Positions 1 through 13,100 of a stretch of DNA of 64,000 nt are shown one piece after another. The first letter of the stretch is position 1. Each line of letters opens with the position of its first letter. The translations under genes were made by a program, and so were the position numbers. This DNA is from Gracilariopsis chorda. Taxonomy: Eukaryota; Rhodophyta; Florideophyceae; Gracilariales; Gracilariaceae. A model generated the notes under the pieces. That model ran no database searches. It was not told where the DNA came from and saw nothing but the letters and a program-made list of their open reading frames with translations. The stretch lies in contig NBIV01000299.1 in assembly GCA_003194525.1 (NCBI GenBank), positions 21,091-85,090 on the forward strand, in the 5' to 3' direction.

Positions 1-696
1 AAACTGCCTCTGTCAAAGCCCATCTGCCTGGATGATGTTGACACGCCGTGCGACCAGGGTGAAGTTGTGGCAACCTTGAAAGCAATTGTTGCTTGAGCTG
101 AAGATTTTCTCTTTATACTTCTCGCTGATACTGACCAACAAGTATCAAAATCTCTGTTGTGTGTCAGTTGCTTCGAAAAAAATTCTCAGTATCACCACTG
201 CACCGTCTCTGGCAAGGAAGCATGCGTGGATACGATTTCGTCTCTCTTTCGTCGCCGAGCATCCCAAATTTTACTTTCCGCAAATGCTCATGAGAGCCGT
301 GCTGCAAAACCCTCTGACTTTGATGTATCCAACTTTGTTACACTCATTAACACTATCTTTGCGTTCTCTTCGTACAACGCCACTACCAAACACAATCGCT
401 TCTCATTTGACATACTATGTGATGTCGTCAACTCACCTTCGCCAACGCAAGCAATTACTGATCTAATCTTCATCTCCAGAAACTTGAAAACGCAAGAACA
501 CTCCAACGCAGGCGGGGCTTGTTACACCGGCTGTACCGCCGTAAAGAAACAGCTCATGCACTTGTGCGGATGCATATTGTACAAAACATCTCTAAACAAG
601 TTCGAAATAGGTGGACGATTGACGAGCTTTGGACATTTTCAGCAGTTCCGAATGAACAAGTTGGGGGCTGAGACATCCAAAAGAGAACCAAGGTGA
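1..696 (+). pseudogene. Decayed cysteine-containing coding remnant, unknown family
   Basis: Frame 1 is readable from the first base to a stop at 694-696, about 230 residues, with one in-frame TGA at 94-96. The part after the stop is 179 residues open and has scattered Cys residues (CVSCFEKN, CHC- and CGC-like pairs). I recognise no domain. The frame enters from outside the window, so the 5' end is missing. It could be a host gene remnant next to Harbinger A or an accessory ORF of that element. Confidence 0.3.
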
Positions 697-1119
697 TATT
701 CGGCATGAAAAGTCGGAACCAAGATGATCCACAACAAATCGTTCACGGGCCAGATTTTTTGGATCTTCGATGATGAAAGAAAGTGTTGACAATGCCTCTA
801 ATTCTCCACCTCGGAAAAAGACACCAACTTGTAACTTGGGAGCGTAGAGAGAGGCCAAGGTCTTTCAAGGACGGGATTTCACCAAAATGTACAGGACAGA
901 AAGACAGCAGGTGGTCTGGAGGCTGAAATGGGTGTCTTATCACAAAAGACTTTTGCACGGCTTTGCGAAAGACAACGTATGAATCTGGGGTGACTTAATG
1001 GGAAACGAAAGATCTGATAAGTGGTAAACATATTTTAAAAAAAGAGAACTAAAAGACACGCCGGGACTGTCGAGCGCTTTTTCCACAACACGCTCAAGAC
1101 TGGTGTCTGTGAGCGATCC
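697..1119. other. Unassigned spacer
   Basis: Only short frames in conflicting directions occur here. I see no repeat termini, RNA gene or conserved motif. Confidence 0.4.
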
Positions 1120-1800
1120 TTATTTTTGGCAGACGAACGTGGAGTCGATAAGTTGTCGTGCTAAACGAAGCAAAGAATTCTCTGGGTAAGCATGCGATAC
1201 TAACAGATTTGAGCCGCGCTCAATAAGCCACTCTCTCAGGTTGGCGACGGACTGAAAAAGGAAATTGGCTCGATGACGTTCTATCTTCTCGAAATCAAAG
1301 CTGGTGTTGCCATACAAACGCAGATCACAGATTAAAAACGGTATGACGGAGCCACCAGGACATTTATTCACAGTTTATGACAGAGCAGGATGGTCATGCA
1401 ACCGCAGGTCACTTTGGCCGTGGGTTGCATGCCACATATGCTTTGCAGTACACAGACCTCTACGAATTTCATAGAATGAATCATCTTGATGTCTTTTTCG
1501 TCTCGGGATACGGAGTGCAATCCCATTGGGTCAAATTCAACCAGTTTGGTGAGGCATAGGCTGACCCTTTGGGCCATGATTCACTGGAGATTGTCAAGAT
1601 TCTCAACAAAAACAAGACAAAAGACTTTAGACGCTCGTCCAACGTATTCTTTTGAGATCCCGACTCCAATATTTGCAAAATGAATGTGCTGGACAGATCT
1701 GGATTTGACATACGTGTCAAGGATTCTGATGTCGTGTATAGAGAATATCGTATCTCCATCACGGATTTGGTATCGAACCGCTTTTATGATCATCCAGACG
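1120..1800 (-). pseudogene. Degenerate minus-strand coding remnant, unknown
   Basis: Read on the minus strand, one frame runs from about 1800 to 1368 with a TGA at 1581-1583. It continues in a neighbouring frame (about 4-nt overlap near 1370) to 1120, for about 225 residues. I recognise no family. Its upstream end overlaps sequence that also lies downstream of the transposase in Harbinger B (about 39875). Similarity between the two copies stops at about 1743, so this may be sequence specific to Harbinger A or the host locus it sits in. Confidence 0.3.
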
Positions 1801-1967
1801 CTGAAGCCAAAGTTCTTAAGCATCCTCCACATTTTTCTACTGAATATCTGTGATGGCAAATCTCTAGGCAGGATGGACAAAATGATACGCCTCTGCCACC
1901 ATGCAGAGTCGAATGAGAGTAAGATAATAGTTGTGAGCAAAGCCACAAGCACATATAGAACAATCGC

Positions 1968-3882
1968 TCACGTCACACAGTATATCATCACCCTGCGGGT
2001 CCAATAAGTAGTCAAAGCTATTCTCGTACGCAAACATTGTTCCCACCAATCCTGTGTCTCTGCGTCAAAAACCAAACCAAAGACCGTATTCAATTCCTTC
2101 GGATCTCCACAATTGATGCAAGGGTTCTCCAATCTCATAGCAGTCTTGACAATAATTAAATAAAGCTGTTGGGTACACTGTAAAGGCTTGCAAAGAACTC
2201 CCAATCTTCCCTTCATGAGTCCAAACGCTTGACTAATGTGAATGAGATGAGATGAAAAGCGAACATTAAAAACGCCCTGGTACCTGTTGGCCATGAAACG
2301 TGGAAATGGAGGTACCACAAAGTCAGCGCAGCGATATGCTTCAGTAGCAGCGATTCAAAACCCGTTGGGTAGTACTTGTTCTTGCGGAAGCCTACCAATG
2401 GTGGGAAGAGAAAATGCCACACTACGTAGAGTAGATCCTACAAAAATTGCCGATTGTAGTGCTAACCTCAAAAGAGAGGAGGCACTCAAGATGTTCGAAG
2501 CCTCGCTCCCTGTGTGGATAGCGCAGCTGGCAGAGACCTCCGTATCACACGGTTGTCCAGTGTAAGACGGAAGGTGACTTCGGGAATAGCACTAAAGTGG
2601 GCGTTTCAGTCCAGAAGTGGGTAAGGGTATGGTAAGATTGGCGTGGAAGCCGTAAAAGCAGAAGCCCAGAGAGAAAAAAGGGAAGAAAAAGGTATCGAAC
2701 CCATAAACACGGCGCTGTACAGATTCCAGAAAAGAAGTTCTCGTAGCCACGACAGACACAAAATAACCAAGAAAAAACCCTATACAATGGCAGAGGAATG
2801 TCTTACATATGCATGGAAAACAACAGTAAAAAGAAAGTGATAAAGTGGTACACTTCGGACCAATGCTGCCTGGATGAACCTCAGAGGTTAATACTAACGT
2901 GACTGGCCGTGGGTGCTCCCGAGCGGGATTAAGAAGCTCACGTTGACGGGATGTGTCGGGTCCGACATTCTGCAAACAGTAATCCTGAAGGATAAGCCTC
3001 AGTTCCCTTTACTAGGAGGAGGTGATGGCAAGGAGCCATCACCTACGTTGGCACGACCCCAATGTCTGAAAATGGTATGTGCAGCGCACCACCCGTTGCC
3101 CATCCCGGACCAGGAGGTGCACGAGCCTCCTAATGAGGAAAATAATGTAACAGTAACAACTAAAATAGCCCAAAATACTCGGAACATCCTACGCAACCAT
3201 CCATCCATCCCGATATCATCCGGGTTACCAACTATTTGTACACGTCAGACCCGTATCCACTGCTAACTGGCATCCCAGCAGGGACACTGTATATCATAAC
3301 CACCGTTCCCAACGCGCACGGAATACACGCGGTATATGATCTGCTTCTTCACGACGTCGCGATAAGTGCATCGCACTACACCATTGACGCCACAAATCGG
3401 TATTTAGCGTCAAACATTACCTGCACAGGCACTCTAGAACCTCCCTTATTAGTCTAGAACTGCGGATTTTTAAGTGTTTTTGGCCGTTTCTGTAGTATAA
3501 TTTTAGTACTTTCAACGGCTCCTAGACATCTGGGCAAGATATTGTAGTGTTTTCATGACAGAGAAAACTCCAAGGCGCGCCATTTGTACGCATGAAGCTC
3601 TGAGGTCTTCGGTGGTCCCTCAAATTCAAGAACACTGTCGCAGGCGTTCAGTACGTGATCCAATATTCTTTTGCAAGTGGCTTTGCCAATACCATAGGGA
3701 AATATGAGATCCAAATACCTGGCCACAGCCATGTATCGTGAAAAGATACCGAGTTCGGTGGGTGCCTGCACTGCTTTCCCATTGAGATATTCTTGATCTT
3801 CCAACTCATACTCTGCATCGTTATACTGCAATATAAATGGGTGGATGGCGTTCAACAAACGAGAAAGTGTAGACCATAACAA
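1968..3882 (-). pseudogene. Broken PIF/Harbinger DDE nuclease (HARBI1-like)
   Basis: HARBI1-type nucleases cut and rejoin Harbinger element ends in the nucleus. The N-terminal piece lies at 3553-3882 and aligns with the Harbinger B copy (LNAIHPFI.QY.D.EYELE, YLDL, ALEFSLS). The C-terminal piece lies at 1968-2454 (SQAFGLMKGRLGVL, equivalent to QAFGRVKGRWGAL in copy B). They are separated by the solo LTR plus frameshifts. The usual Glu before the AFG..KGR motif is not present. Clearly non-functional. Confidence 0.7.
2455..3380 (-). repeat. Solo LTR of the gypsy A family, inverted
   Basis: 926 bp with termini TGTAGTGC...GCACTACA. The reverse complement matches both LTRs of gypsy A (4393-5327 and 17878-18809) throughout. 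It sits inside the Harbinger A transposase gene: flanking sequence on both sides matches Harbinger B at 40555-40585. The flanks CCGAT (2450-2454) and CCATT (3381-3385) look like a decayed 5-bp target duplication. A solo LTR is the usual product of LTR-LTR recombination. Confidence 0.85.
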
Positions 3883-4392
3883 AAGATAGCATGATCGAAA
3901 TAGCTCATCACTGAGTCCTATATTGACTTCATGAAAGATCTTCTGTTTCTTTGAAAGTTCTTTGTTCTACGTGATGAAACAAAGAGCATGATAGATTAAT
4001 AAGAAATTTCCTGCTATGATTAACAGGCGATTCGTAGCTATGCGGGCACGCGTTTGGATGCACGAATGGTTCTAATCTGCCAATATGGCAAATTGTGGGT
4101 GAGAGCTCTTGAGGGTTGAAGCTGATCTACATGATTTGTAGTCTCATTTAGTGGGAGTACCATGACTGCGTCATACGTTTCCCTTTCGGATCATAGAGAT
4201 CGGTGGCAGTGGACTAGATCTATTGCATCTTTTCAGTTTTTCAAAATGAATGAAAGATATTTTTAAAAAAATTACTCTATTTTAGCCAAAACAGGTTGTT
4301 TCTATCAGTCTACTGGGGACTGTCCTTTAGTAGAACAATTACATTACGTAAATAATTTTATCTTCTGTGGCATTCAAAATGGGAGAACGTTT

Positions 4393-5327
4393 TGTAGTAC
4401 CCTGCACTTTTTGCAAAGTACCGAATATGTGAGTCATATATTGCATCTCTCCCATATGCATTGAGAAAAGTGGTTATGAGATACAGTGCCCCGCTTAGAA
4501 TGCCACGGGGCTGTGATTGCGGGCCTTACGTGTACCAATACCTGGTAACCCGGAGGATATCGGGATAGATGGATGGTTGCATAGGAGTTTCCGAGTATTT
4601 TGGACTATTTTAAATTTTAATTTTTTTTGATTGTTTTCCTCATTTGGAGGCTTGTGCGCCTCTCGATCTGGGAAGTGCCGCTTGTGGTGCGCTGCACACC
4701 CTAGTTTCAGACATAAGGGTCCTGCCAACTTAGGTGATGGCTACTCGCCTTCACCTTATCCTACTAAAGGTAACTAAGGCTCATCCTTGAGGATTACTCT
4801 TTGCAGTGTGTCGGACCTGATACCTGCCACTTGCGTGAGCTTCCTCATCCCGACCGAAAGGTACCACAGCTGGTCACGGTAGTATGAACCTCTCAGGGTA
4901 ATCCAGGCATTTTGGTTCGAATTGTACCACTTTATTTGCTATGTTTTGTTGCTAGTTTTTCCTGTGTATTTAGGACATTCTTCTGCCCTTGTATAGGGTT
5001 ATTTCTTTGTTATTACATCTCTCTGCTGGCTAAGAGAACCCTTCTTTTCGGATCTGTAAAGCACCATGCTTACGGATTCTTTCCCCTTCTAGTCTCCCTT
5101 TTTCTTTTCTGGACTACTGTTTCTAGGTCTTCTACGCCAAATGCGCCACCCTTTCATGCACCTGGGTACTTAACAACCCCCCCACCTCCGTGGTATCTCT
5201 GCATTCACCGTCCGGTTTACACCAGACACCCGTGTAATACGAAGGGTTTTAGCAGCTAAGCTACCCAGACAGAGAGTAAGGCTTCGAACACCTTGAATGT
5301 CTATTCTCTTCCAAGGTTTGCATTACA
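4393..5327 (+). repeat. Gypsy A 5' LTR
   Basis: 935 bp from TGTAGTAC to GCATTACA, aligning end to end with 17878-18809. It is followed after one base by a decayed copy of the primer-binding site of gypsy B (TGCTCTCACGACTTAGAA against TGGTCTCCCGACCTAGAA). Confidence 0.85.
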
Positions 5328-5632
5328 AGTGCTCTCACGACTTAGAATTGGTTTACTGTCAGCAATCCTAGCGTTTCAGTTACCTTTGAACGCAACTCTC
5401 ACTGTATTGAAGTACTTTAGTGGTTTTTTTGTGCCTAAAGTTGTCCTTAGAAGACAATCACTTTTCTTTAAGTGTTTTGGAAGTTTGGTTATCGAATTCA
5501 TCCATTACAGAGTCAGTCGGTTACCTACCTGCATTGGAATGCCATCTATCCTGAACTAGCAGACGAGTTAGAGTGCATTTCCTGCTTCTGCAGCTCCGCG
5601 TTCGCGGATAGCCATTCTCCACCACGCGACTC

Positions 5633-8231
5633 GTGATGAAGATGTATCAAACCCCCAGAATGCGCCCTCAGTTGTCATGGAACCTCGAGCAGTCACTCAG
5701 GTCAATCCCCTTGTTGCAGAGACGCGGTCAGCGGTTACTCGGGTCTACGATCACCACCTTACTCTATCTTGGAGGCAAAATTGAAAATTATGCAAGTTGC
5801 TCATGGCTCCTTGTTGGAGGATCTACACAGCCTTCGAAGAAAGTTCGATGACACCAAACTCAGGGATGTGTCTGGAGACATTGTCCTCCTTTGTAGTGAT
5901 ATAAATTTCATCTTGGAAATGCTGGGCACGCTCACTGCCTTAGCCGAAGAGTCCAGGGCCCTCCAAGAGAATAACTGTGTGAATACCGGACGTTCAGCTG
6001 CTTGCTTTGAGACTTTAGAAGCGAGAAGCTGCTTGAAAGCGGAAGCCACAGACAAAGATGCAGGTCCACATCATTCCAATCATCACTCGCCGGCTCGTCC
6101 CCGTCACAGGGATAAGAATTAGTTTGATATCCGATCGGATTCATCAGGTTCAGACTCTTCTGATAATGGTTTTTCCGAGGCATCGGAAGGTGTAGACAAT
6201 CACCGAGCATCTCAGAGGACCCCTTCCAAGTCGTCTTTCGCATCTCAGGGTGTTACAAGTACCCTTGAGAAAGGCCTGCGACATCGCGGTTAAAGAAAGA
6301 TCAAATCTACGAACCCAATGTATCAGAAAATTTTATCGTAGCGATACTATCGACTGGACGATTCTTCGTCAGGACGTAGCTCTCGATGAACGGGAAGAGT
6401 TAAGGACTGCATCAAGCGTATGGGTCTCGTTCTCACGACGAAGTTTTTCGGAGAAGATACTATTCTTATATTGGATTTCTTTGCAGAGTATGTTCAGGGG
6501 GCTTATGTTCTCAGAATGAGGGAAGCGTATGCTTATATTGCGCTGCCGTACGTCTTGTCGGGCGTCACCGAAGATCAATTCAATTCCGTACGAGGAATCT
6601 CGAGAGCCTCGGGAGGAGGAGTTAATTGCTGGCCTGAAGGCATTAAGTACCTCCTACGGTCTTGCACTACTAACGACGTGATTCAGGATGCGATTCTCGC
6701 TCTCCGCGATACGAAGAAAAAGTCCGATGAGACGGAGATTGTATATTCAAATCAGTTTAACAAGGCTTTACATCGGTTTGGAAATGTTTACTCGACACAG
6801 TAGCGGTGCACCATGTTCATTGATGGCTTGGATCCTTCTGTTCGAGCGCTAGATGCGCGATGACGTGAAGATATGCGGAAGATTTCCTATCTGGAACTTT
6901 TCCAGTACGCCCAAGCTGAGGGTGAGATTCTTCGTGCTAGACAAGGCCCGAAAGGTTTGGACGAGGACTGCCAGGGCTCTTCTTGTTGACGACTAAACGA
7001 CGTCTTTGTCTATTGGTCACCAAGGTACGGCTCATGCGGGCGGTTACAATATCTAGTTCGTTGGAAGTTGCTCAGATTCCATGGTTACAAGTGCGTTACC
7101 GTCAACTTCGGTTGAAAGTGCTGAAACAGATGGAACGCTATACGTAAAGCACAACAGGATAACTTCTCCTTCTCTCCTATGCGAACAACACTGTTCATGC
7201 CAACCGCCCTGGTTGGACAGACTTACAGCCACATGTTAGGAACCAAGTTGCAGTGGTTGAATTGGTTGGAAGTCAATGATGATGTCCAAGTTTGAAGTTT
7301 CGAACATTCACCGGGGTTTATATAGAGTTTCTAGTCTAGTTCTATCAGTGCCACTAGTCGATGAGAATTCGTCCGAGTTAAACGATATGATGCTTGGTGT
7401 TCGTGGTGGTCTCCGTACGCGAATGATTTACCTGGTTCAGTGCCAGATCTAGTCGTTTAATGACTAGGAAAAATTCCATCAATGCTGATGACTTGTCATC
7501 AGACAAGGTCCTGATGATCTGGCATGGACCCAGGGTGCCAGTGATGACTTGGCACGACTTTCTCGGCAATCTTTCGTGACCGTTCGATCCTGGCTGTACC
7601 ATGTAAAGTGTCTGTAAACTTTGTGGGTAGTAGGCACGTGTAATTTATAGTCAAGATGTCCGCGTGGTCAACCAAGACTTCTTTCACATGAACATGTTGT
7701 CATGTCATATTGAGAGGGTGTCACGAAAATGCCAACTCGGCTTTGAGGCCAGTTTGGCATGGCAAGTAGGTAGCCGACTTCTTCAGCACATCAATTAGAA
7801 TACCAATAGCTGGTTTGTCCTCGTTGAAACTGGTGCTATAGCCAAATAGATCCATAAAAGGTAAATAATAACTAATTCTAACACCCCGTCGTGCGGAATT
7901 CCAAAAAATCGATTCCTTGATAATCTATAATGGATTTTGTCGTTTTGTTCACGTTGCACCACGATTTAATCTGCAAGCCCGTGAGTTCCACAAAGGTCTT
8001 GAGAACTACAAAGCTTTGTCAACCCCTGATAAAAAGCAGATCCCGAGTCTGACGTACGAACGGGCAAGGATGTACTTTGGTTTCCAGCCTTCTGTAACCC
8101 CGGTGCAAACAAATCCAGGACTGACTTCTGGTGCTCAACAAGAGCAGAGCGCACCAGTGCAGGGCAATCAGTCAATATCTCTGAATTTAACTAGTCCACC
8201 AAGTGCTTTGGATAAACCTCCGAAAAACTGA
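5633..8231 (+). pseudogene. Gypsy A gag remnant
   Basis: Capsid-like polyprotein that would assemble the retrotransposon particle. The piece at 5769-5960 matches the coiled N-terminal part of gypsy B Gag (S.LLEDL.SL..., SDINFILEMLG against SDVNSVLESLG). The piece at 6420-6803 matches its core (GVTEDQFNSVRG, GGVNCWPEG, ILALRDT). The piece at 7917-8231 matches the C-terminal end after the zinc knuckle. The pieces are in different frames with intervening stops, and the zinc knuckle itself is lost. Non-functional. Confidence 0.75.
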
Positions 8232-8389
8232 ACTTAGGAGTCTCCCGTACGGGAGGGGCGTCTTCCGAGCCGAAGTTAAAGACGTCTCAAGCGCCTTCGC
8301 CTTGCTCCCCAGTCACTATCCTGAATAGAAACCTGGCTCAAAACGACGCTGACTCGGAACATCTCGAGGTTCTGCATCGTCCGTAGATA

Positions 8390-11300
8390 TGGTCCCGTAA
8401 CCTCCATTTTCCAGATAGAGTTTTCGTGATGGCTAAGGAGAATTATGAGGTATATGCCGACCACGGCCTTTCACACCAGTTCCTGGTTAGACAGTTATCT
8501 ATTTTAGATACGGGGACCGCCCCGAACCTGATCAAGTCAGACTTGATACCCCCCGTTCTTCGGGCTCACAATCAAGAGTGTCTACCATTGGACATAGGTG
8601 CTGCGAATAAATACCTATTGAAAACGGTTGGGAATCTACCTTTGTCAATTCGATTCGGTAACTGTGTTGTCCAATTGAGTTTGTGGTTTGGGACTCACTG
8701 GCTGCTCCAGTGACTCTTAGATGTGATATCTGTCATCGATCCATCAATGCCATTCGCCCCTGTGCGCAATTATTGGAGTTGGAGGATAGATCTTCCGCCC
8801 CTATTGTCAAGGCGCTACTGAAGCGGGCTACGCGCAAGTAAGTTCCGTTGCCTGCTGCCTATGACGTTCCGGATACTTCCCCAGCTTCAAAGAAGATTCG
8901 AATTGCTAAGTGAATTACCGTACCACTGGAATCCCAGATGTGGGTCATAGCCGTGTCTAAACAACATGAAGCTTGCGTTTTGCAGCCAGTACCCTCGCCG
9001 TACGACCAGCGTCAACTTACGTTAGTGAATGGAGTCGTTTCCGTGGAGCCAGATAAACTATTCGAAGTACTGGTGGCTAACATTGTCCAGACTCCGCAAA
9101 GGTTAGTAAAACAACCAATTTTGTTGGAACCGTGCTGCCACATCTAGCCGCTATCGTGCCGACAAAGGTCCCAGTTTCCGAAGTCCTTATCCTCCTTGAT
9201 TCTAAAGAGAAGGAGGAGAGTAACAGTCTGAGCTCGATTCGGATGCCGAACAGTTTGAAACATCGGAAAGGAAGCCATCATCTGTTGATGCAGAACGGAT
9301 TGATCCTGTAGTAGAGAAAAATAGCATTGGGTCTCAGTCATGTCCTAGAATCTCATCGTAAGAGGATGAAGGACATGCTCAGACAGTTCACTCCCATGTA
9401 CGACAGTTCCCTTGGAAATATTGGAATCACCGAACATCGAATGGATTTGCTACCAAACACTTGGCCAATGGCTCAGCACCCTTATCAGGCTGAACCGAAA
9501 GCTGGTGAAGAACAGAAGTCTTAGGTTGAGAAAATGTATGGAGCAGGCGTCATAGAGCCTGGCTCAGTCCTCTTGGGCATTACCAGTAGTGTTGGTGCCT
9601 AAACTGGATGGGTCGTGGCACTTTTGTATCGATTACTACCGCCTTAACGTGGTGATCGTCAAAACGGTTTACCTGATCCCTGGAGTGGACAGATAAATTG
9701 ACTCACTTGGTAATGCGACTGTCTTCACCACTCTGGATGCATATTGGAGAAACTGGCAAGTTTCTATTCGTAAGGGGGACCGCGAAAAAAACTGCTTTGG
9801 TGAGGCACCAAGGACTGTAACGTTCCAAACGGATGCCTTTTGGGTTAACCACTCCCCTGGATACATTTCAACGGCCAATTGATATACTATTAGCTCGATT
9901 AAAATGGAACACGTGTCTCCTGTAACTTGACGACATAATAGTATACTCCAATAACATGGATGATCACTTGGAACACGCGACAGAAGTCACGAGAGTACTG
10001 ACAGACGCAGTCATGATACTGGAGTTGAAGAAATGTGGATTTCGCACTGATATAGTAAAGTATCTTGGCCATATATTCCGCCCAGAACAGCTCTCTATCG
10101 ATGAGGTACGGGTGAAGTCCTTGAAGGTGGCCAAGGACCCCAGGACTCAGGCAGGACTCCGATCTTTCGTCTGCTTGTGCAATACATACCAGCGTTTTGT
10201 ACCACACCTCACTGAGATCGCAACGCTTCTTCACAAGCTCCTTTGCAGATGACAACCAGTTGAACTGGAACCAGTTGGGGACGCCAAAGCGTCCGACAGT
10301 TCGTCCCTTGTGGACTCTGTTACGTGACTGCCAATATTGGTACTTCCCGCTCCGAAACTACCGTTTGAAGAGGATACAGATTATAGGCGCTATCACAAGA
10401 CGGTGACGCAAGGGGCCAAAATAAATGACAAATTAGTCTAAAAAGGGTGTTCCAGGTAGCTCGAAGCCCCAACAAAATGAAACGACACGAAAAAAAGATC
10501 AAACGAACAACCAATGCGGGGACCAAAAGGACTCAACCTGCAACGATAACAACATATAAAAAAGGAGATTACAAGGCTCAATCCAAATACAAACTTCTTG
10601 ATACTTCTTGAAACGGCCCACAACCGAAGAATTATTTCAAGGGTTACAAGGAGTCAGACTCCCGGCTTCCGGTAAGACAATCCGGATGTGAAGTGATTTC
10701 TGCAGCCTACCCACTTCTGCACCAACCACAAGCAGGTGCATACAATCCTTACAGAGCTTCCAAAGGAGAGCTACTAATAGCGGGATATGCTTTCACTCTA
10801 TACCCAATCTGGCCCTTTACAGGAGAGGTTGCGCGGCACGTCGCCTGCGGAAAGCTTCCCGTCAAGCACCTCCGTCCGGAAACAACCAGGTCTTTCGACC
10901 GTTACCGTTATCCGAGCAAAGCTCCGGTGGGGGCCCACAGACGACAGAAGGGCCTTTTGTACACACTACCCGTCTCCCTTCTACGCTAAGGGCGCTTCAA
11001 CCGGTCTCAGCGACGGTAATGCCCCACCCCAAGTATGCGCAAAGCGGAAAGCGCCTCACTAAGTGCGGTTGAGATTGGATGGTTGATATTAGATGTTGAG
11101 ACAGTTTTGGGGGTGAGGAAGTTCAGATGTGATTCTTGAGATGAGTCCAGAACAAAGTCCGGGACTCAACTAGCCCTTTTATAGTGTCAAAAAGGATGCA
11201 AAACAACACAGAAACGCATTACTACTTTCTACTTACTCATGTGTGCGTCTAGGTTACTCCATAGGCTTCCAGAAGTCTCTGGAGCTGCACACTGACCAAT

Positions 11301-13100
11301 ATTAATTTAGCAACTGGCGCCTGCATCACCGAAATACAGTAGTAATGCTGGCCCAGCGAAGCTTAGAATGCTCCAGACACTGCTGGAGCACTCTACACGT
11401 GTGTTCCAGCAGTGCTGGAACATTCTACCAAGTTCGTGACCGACACGGATGTTAGTAACAACCAAGTTAGTTGCGCACTGTTTCAAACCCCAGAAAATAG
11501 AGACCGAAGTCCTATTGGGTACTGTTCCTGATCACTGAACGTGCACGGGCGCAACTACTCGGAACCGGAGAAAGAATGTCTGGCTGTGGTTTGGGCCTTA
11601 ACGATAATCCAACTGTATCTGATGGAAACTCACTTTCGAGTACATACGGACCACGCAGCACTCCGCTGGTTGATGAAGATCACCAAACCATCGGCAAGCC
11701 TTATGCAATGGCACCTGAGGTTGTCGGAATTGGACTTCGAATTCCTGCAAAAGAAAGAAACCCTGAATATGCACGCAGACGCTGTGCCCCGTTTGGGAAC
11801 GGCTGCTGAAGTTGAAACCATCGAGGACCTCTATATCCCATGCTGTACGGTTGAAGGACCAGAACAAGATTTCCTTATCATATCGGATGAAGTGTGCGAC
11901 GATATTCTCGCTGCCGAGACTTCCGAATCTCCGGCATGTTTTTTTGTGCCTAGTACTCTGAAGGAAATGGTAAGGGAACAAAAAGTGGACTCTTTCTTTA
12001 CGCATATTCTTGCCAGCCTTAATGGAGGATTTTAGCCTCCCGTTGGAACGAATGACCAGGCATACTGTGTCAGATTGCTGAGTTCTACGCCACAGTTTGT
12101 GATGCCCCGATCTCTCCAACAACAGGTGCTTCATTTGTCACATCATGGTAAATTGGGTGCTCATCTGGGCGGAAGAGAGTTGTATCTTACCCTGCGTAGG
12201 GATTTCTAGTTGCCCAAAAAGGCATTTGGCTTTTACGCAGTACGCCTTGCTTGTGTGGAATGGGCTGACAATAACGTGAAGCTTCGAAAAGACTCGAAAA
12301 AGATGACCTTACTCCCGGCAATGGCCCCGCTTGAATTGGTGGCAATTGATATCTTAAAAGAGCTGATCAAGACTGCGCGAGGAAATTCGATCTTGCTCGT
12401 TATTATGGACTGGTTTCCCAAGCTGTCCCATTGAAGAGGATAACCGCAGCAGGGGTTGCCCAAGCGCTCCTGACCAACTGGGTATTCTCCTATGGGCCAC
12501 CGATTCAGTTACTCTCGAATAATGGATTGGAGGTTATGTAAAAGGTATTCCAGGATGTCTGCAGACTCTTTGGTATCAGGAACCTGTTTGTCATAACCTA
12601 TCATCTTCAGGGGAACGGCCAGGTAGAGCGATTTAACCGTACACTATTGAACTCACTGCATGCTTATGTTGCAGATCACCCAAAGGAGTGGGACCTCTAT
12701 ACTGAAGTATAGAGAAGCGATCACCTATGCGTATAACTCTCAATTTCATCTAGTCACGTCTCTCTCGCCATTAGCACTCTTCCCGTCAAGGATACCACCC
12801 CCGTGTCCACTGAAGTGCAAGCTATGCTTTCAAACTACCCGTCACCACATCTATACTAGGACGCCTGGAAACAATGGTTCAAAAAGATGGTACCAGTGGC
12901 TCGGAAGGCCATGGTGAATGCTCAATCGAGTAATAAGCGAGATTTTAACGCTCGAGTTATGCGTCCCCTTCTCGAGGTGAACATTAGTGACGACTTCTTC
13001 CTTTGAGAGAAATTCTATAATCCTGAAAAGGAACGTCGTCACAGACTATTTCCTGTCGTGTAACGACCTTATCAGATAGTCTCTACGGACAAAGACACCG
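8390..13100 (+). pseudogene. Gypsy A pol remnant (protease, RT, RNase H, integrase)
   Basis: Order as in gypsy B. Protease is at 8426-8713 with LDTG; RT at about 9480-10250. In the RT active-site box the codon before LDD is TAA (9923-9925), replacing the expected Tyr. RNase H starts before the inserted block (LPAPKLPFE, about 10340) and resumes at 11432 (FVTDTD), continuing to 12035 with SEPEKECLAVVWAL and TDHAALRWLM. Integrase is at about 12130-13050 with ELVAIDIL and a decayed second Asp (LSNNGLE). Many stops and frame changes make it inactive. Confidence 0.8.
10363..11424 (-). mobile_element. 1.06-kb insertion in gypsy A RNase H, LTR-like
   Basis: It interrupts the RNase H reading between LPAPKLPFE and FVTDTD. 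The 5-bp CTACC occurs immediately before (10358-10362) and after (11425-11429), consistent with a target duplication. Within it, 10448-11422 starts TGTTCCAG and ends CTGGAACA, as LTRs do, and on the minus strand there is a TATA-like box (ACTATAAAAG, about 11177-11186). No coding domain is visible. A solo LTR of another retroelement is my best reading. The 85 bp between 10363 and 10447 are not explained by this. Confidence 0.45.

Larger units (their letters stand above)
1744..4326 (-). mobile_element. PIF/Harbinger-like element A, partial, right end preserved
   Basis: Collinear with Harbinger B (39875-41510) on the minus strand, after removing a solo LTR at 2455-3380. The right end is preserved: the plus strand ends in GGGGACTGTCCT, so the inward terminus reads AGGACAGTCCCC like the left end of Harbinger B. 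It is followed by TTA at 4327-4329, a plausible 3-bp TWA target site. No left terminus is visible in the window. Confidence 0.7.
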
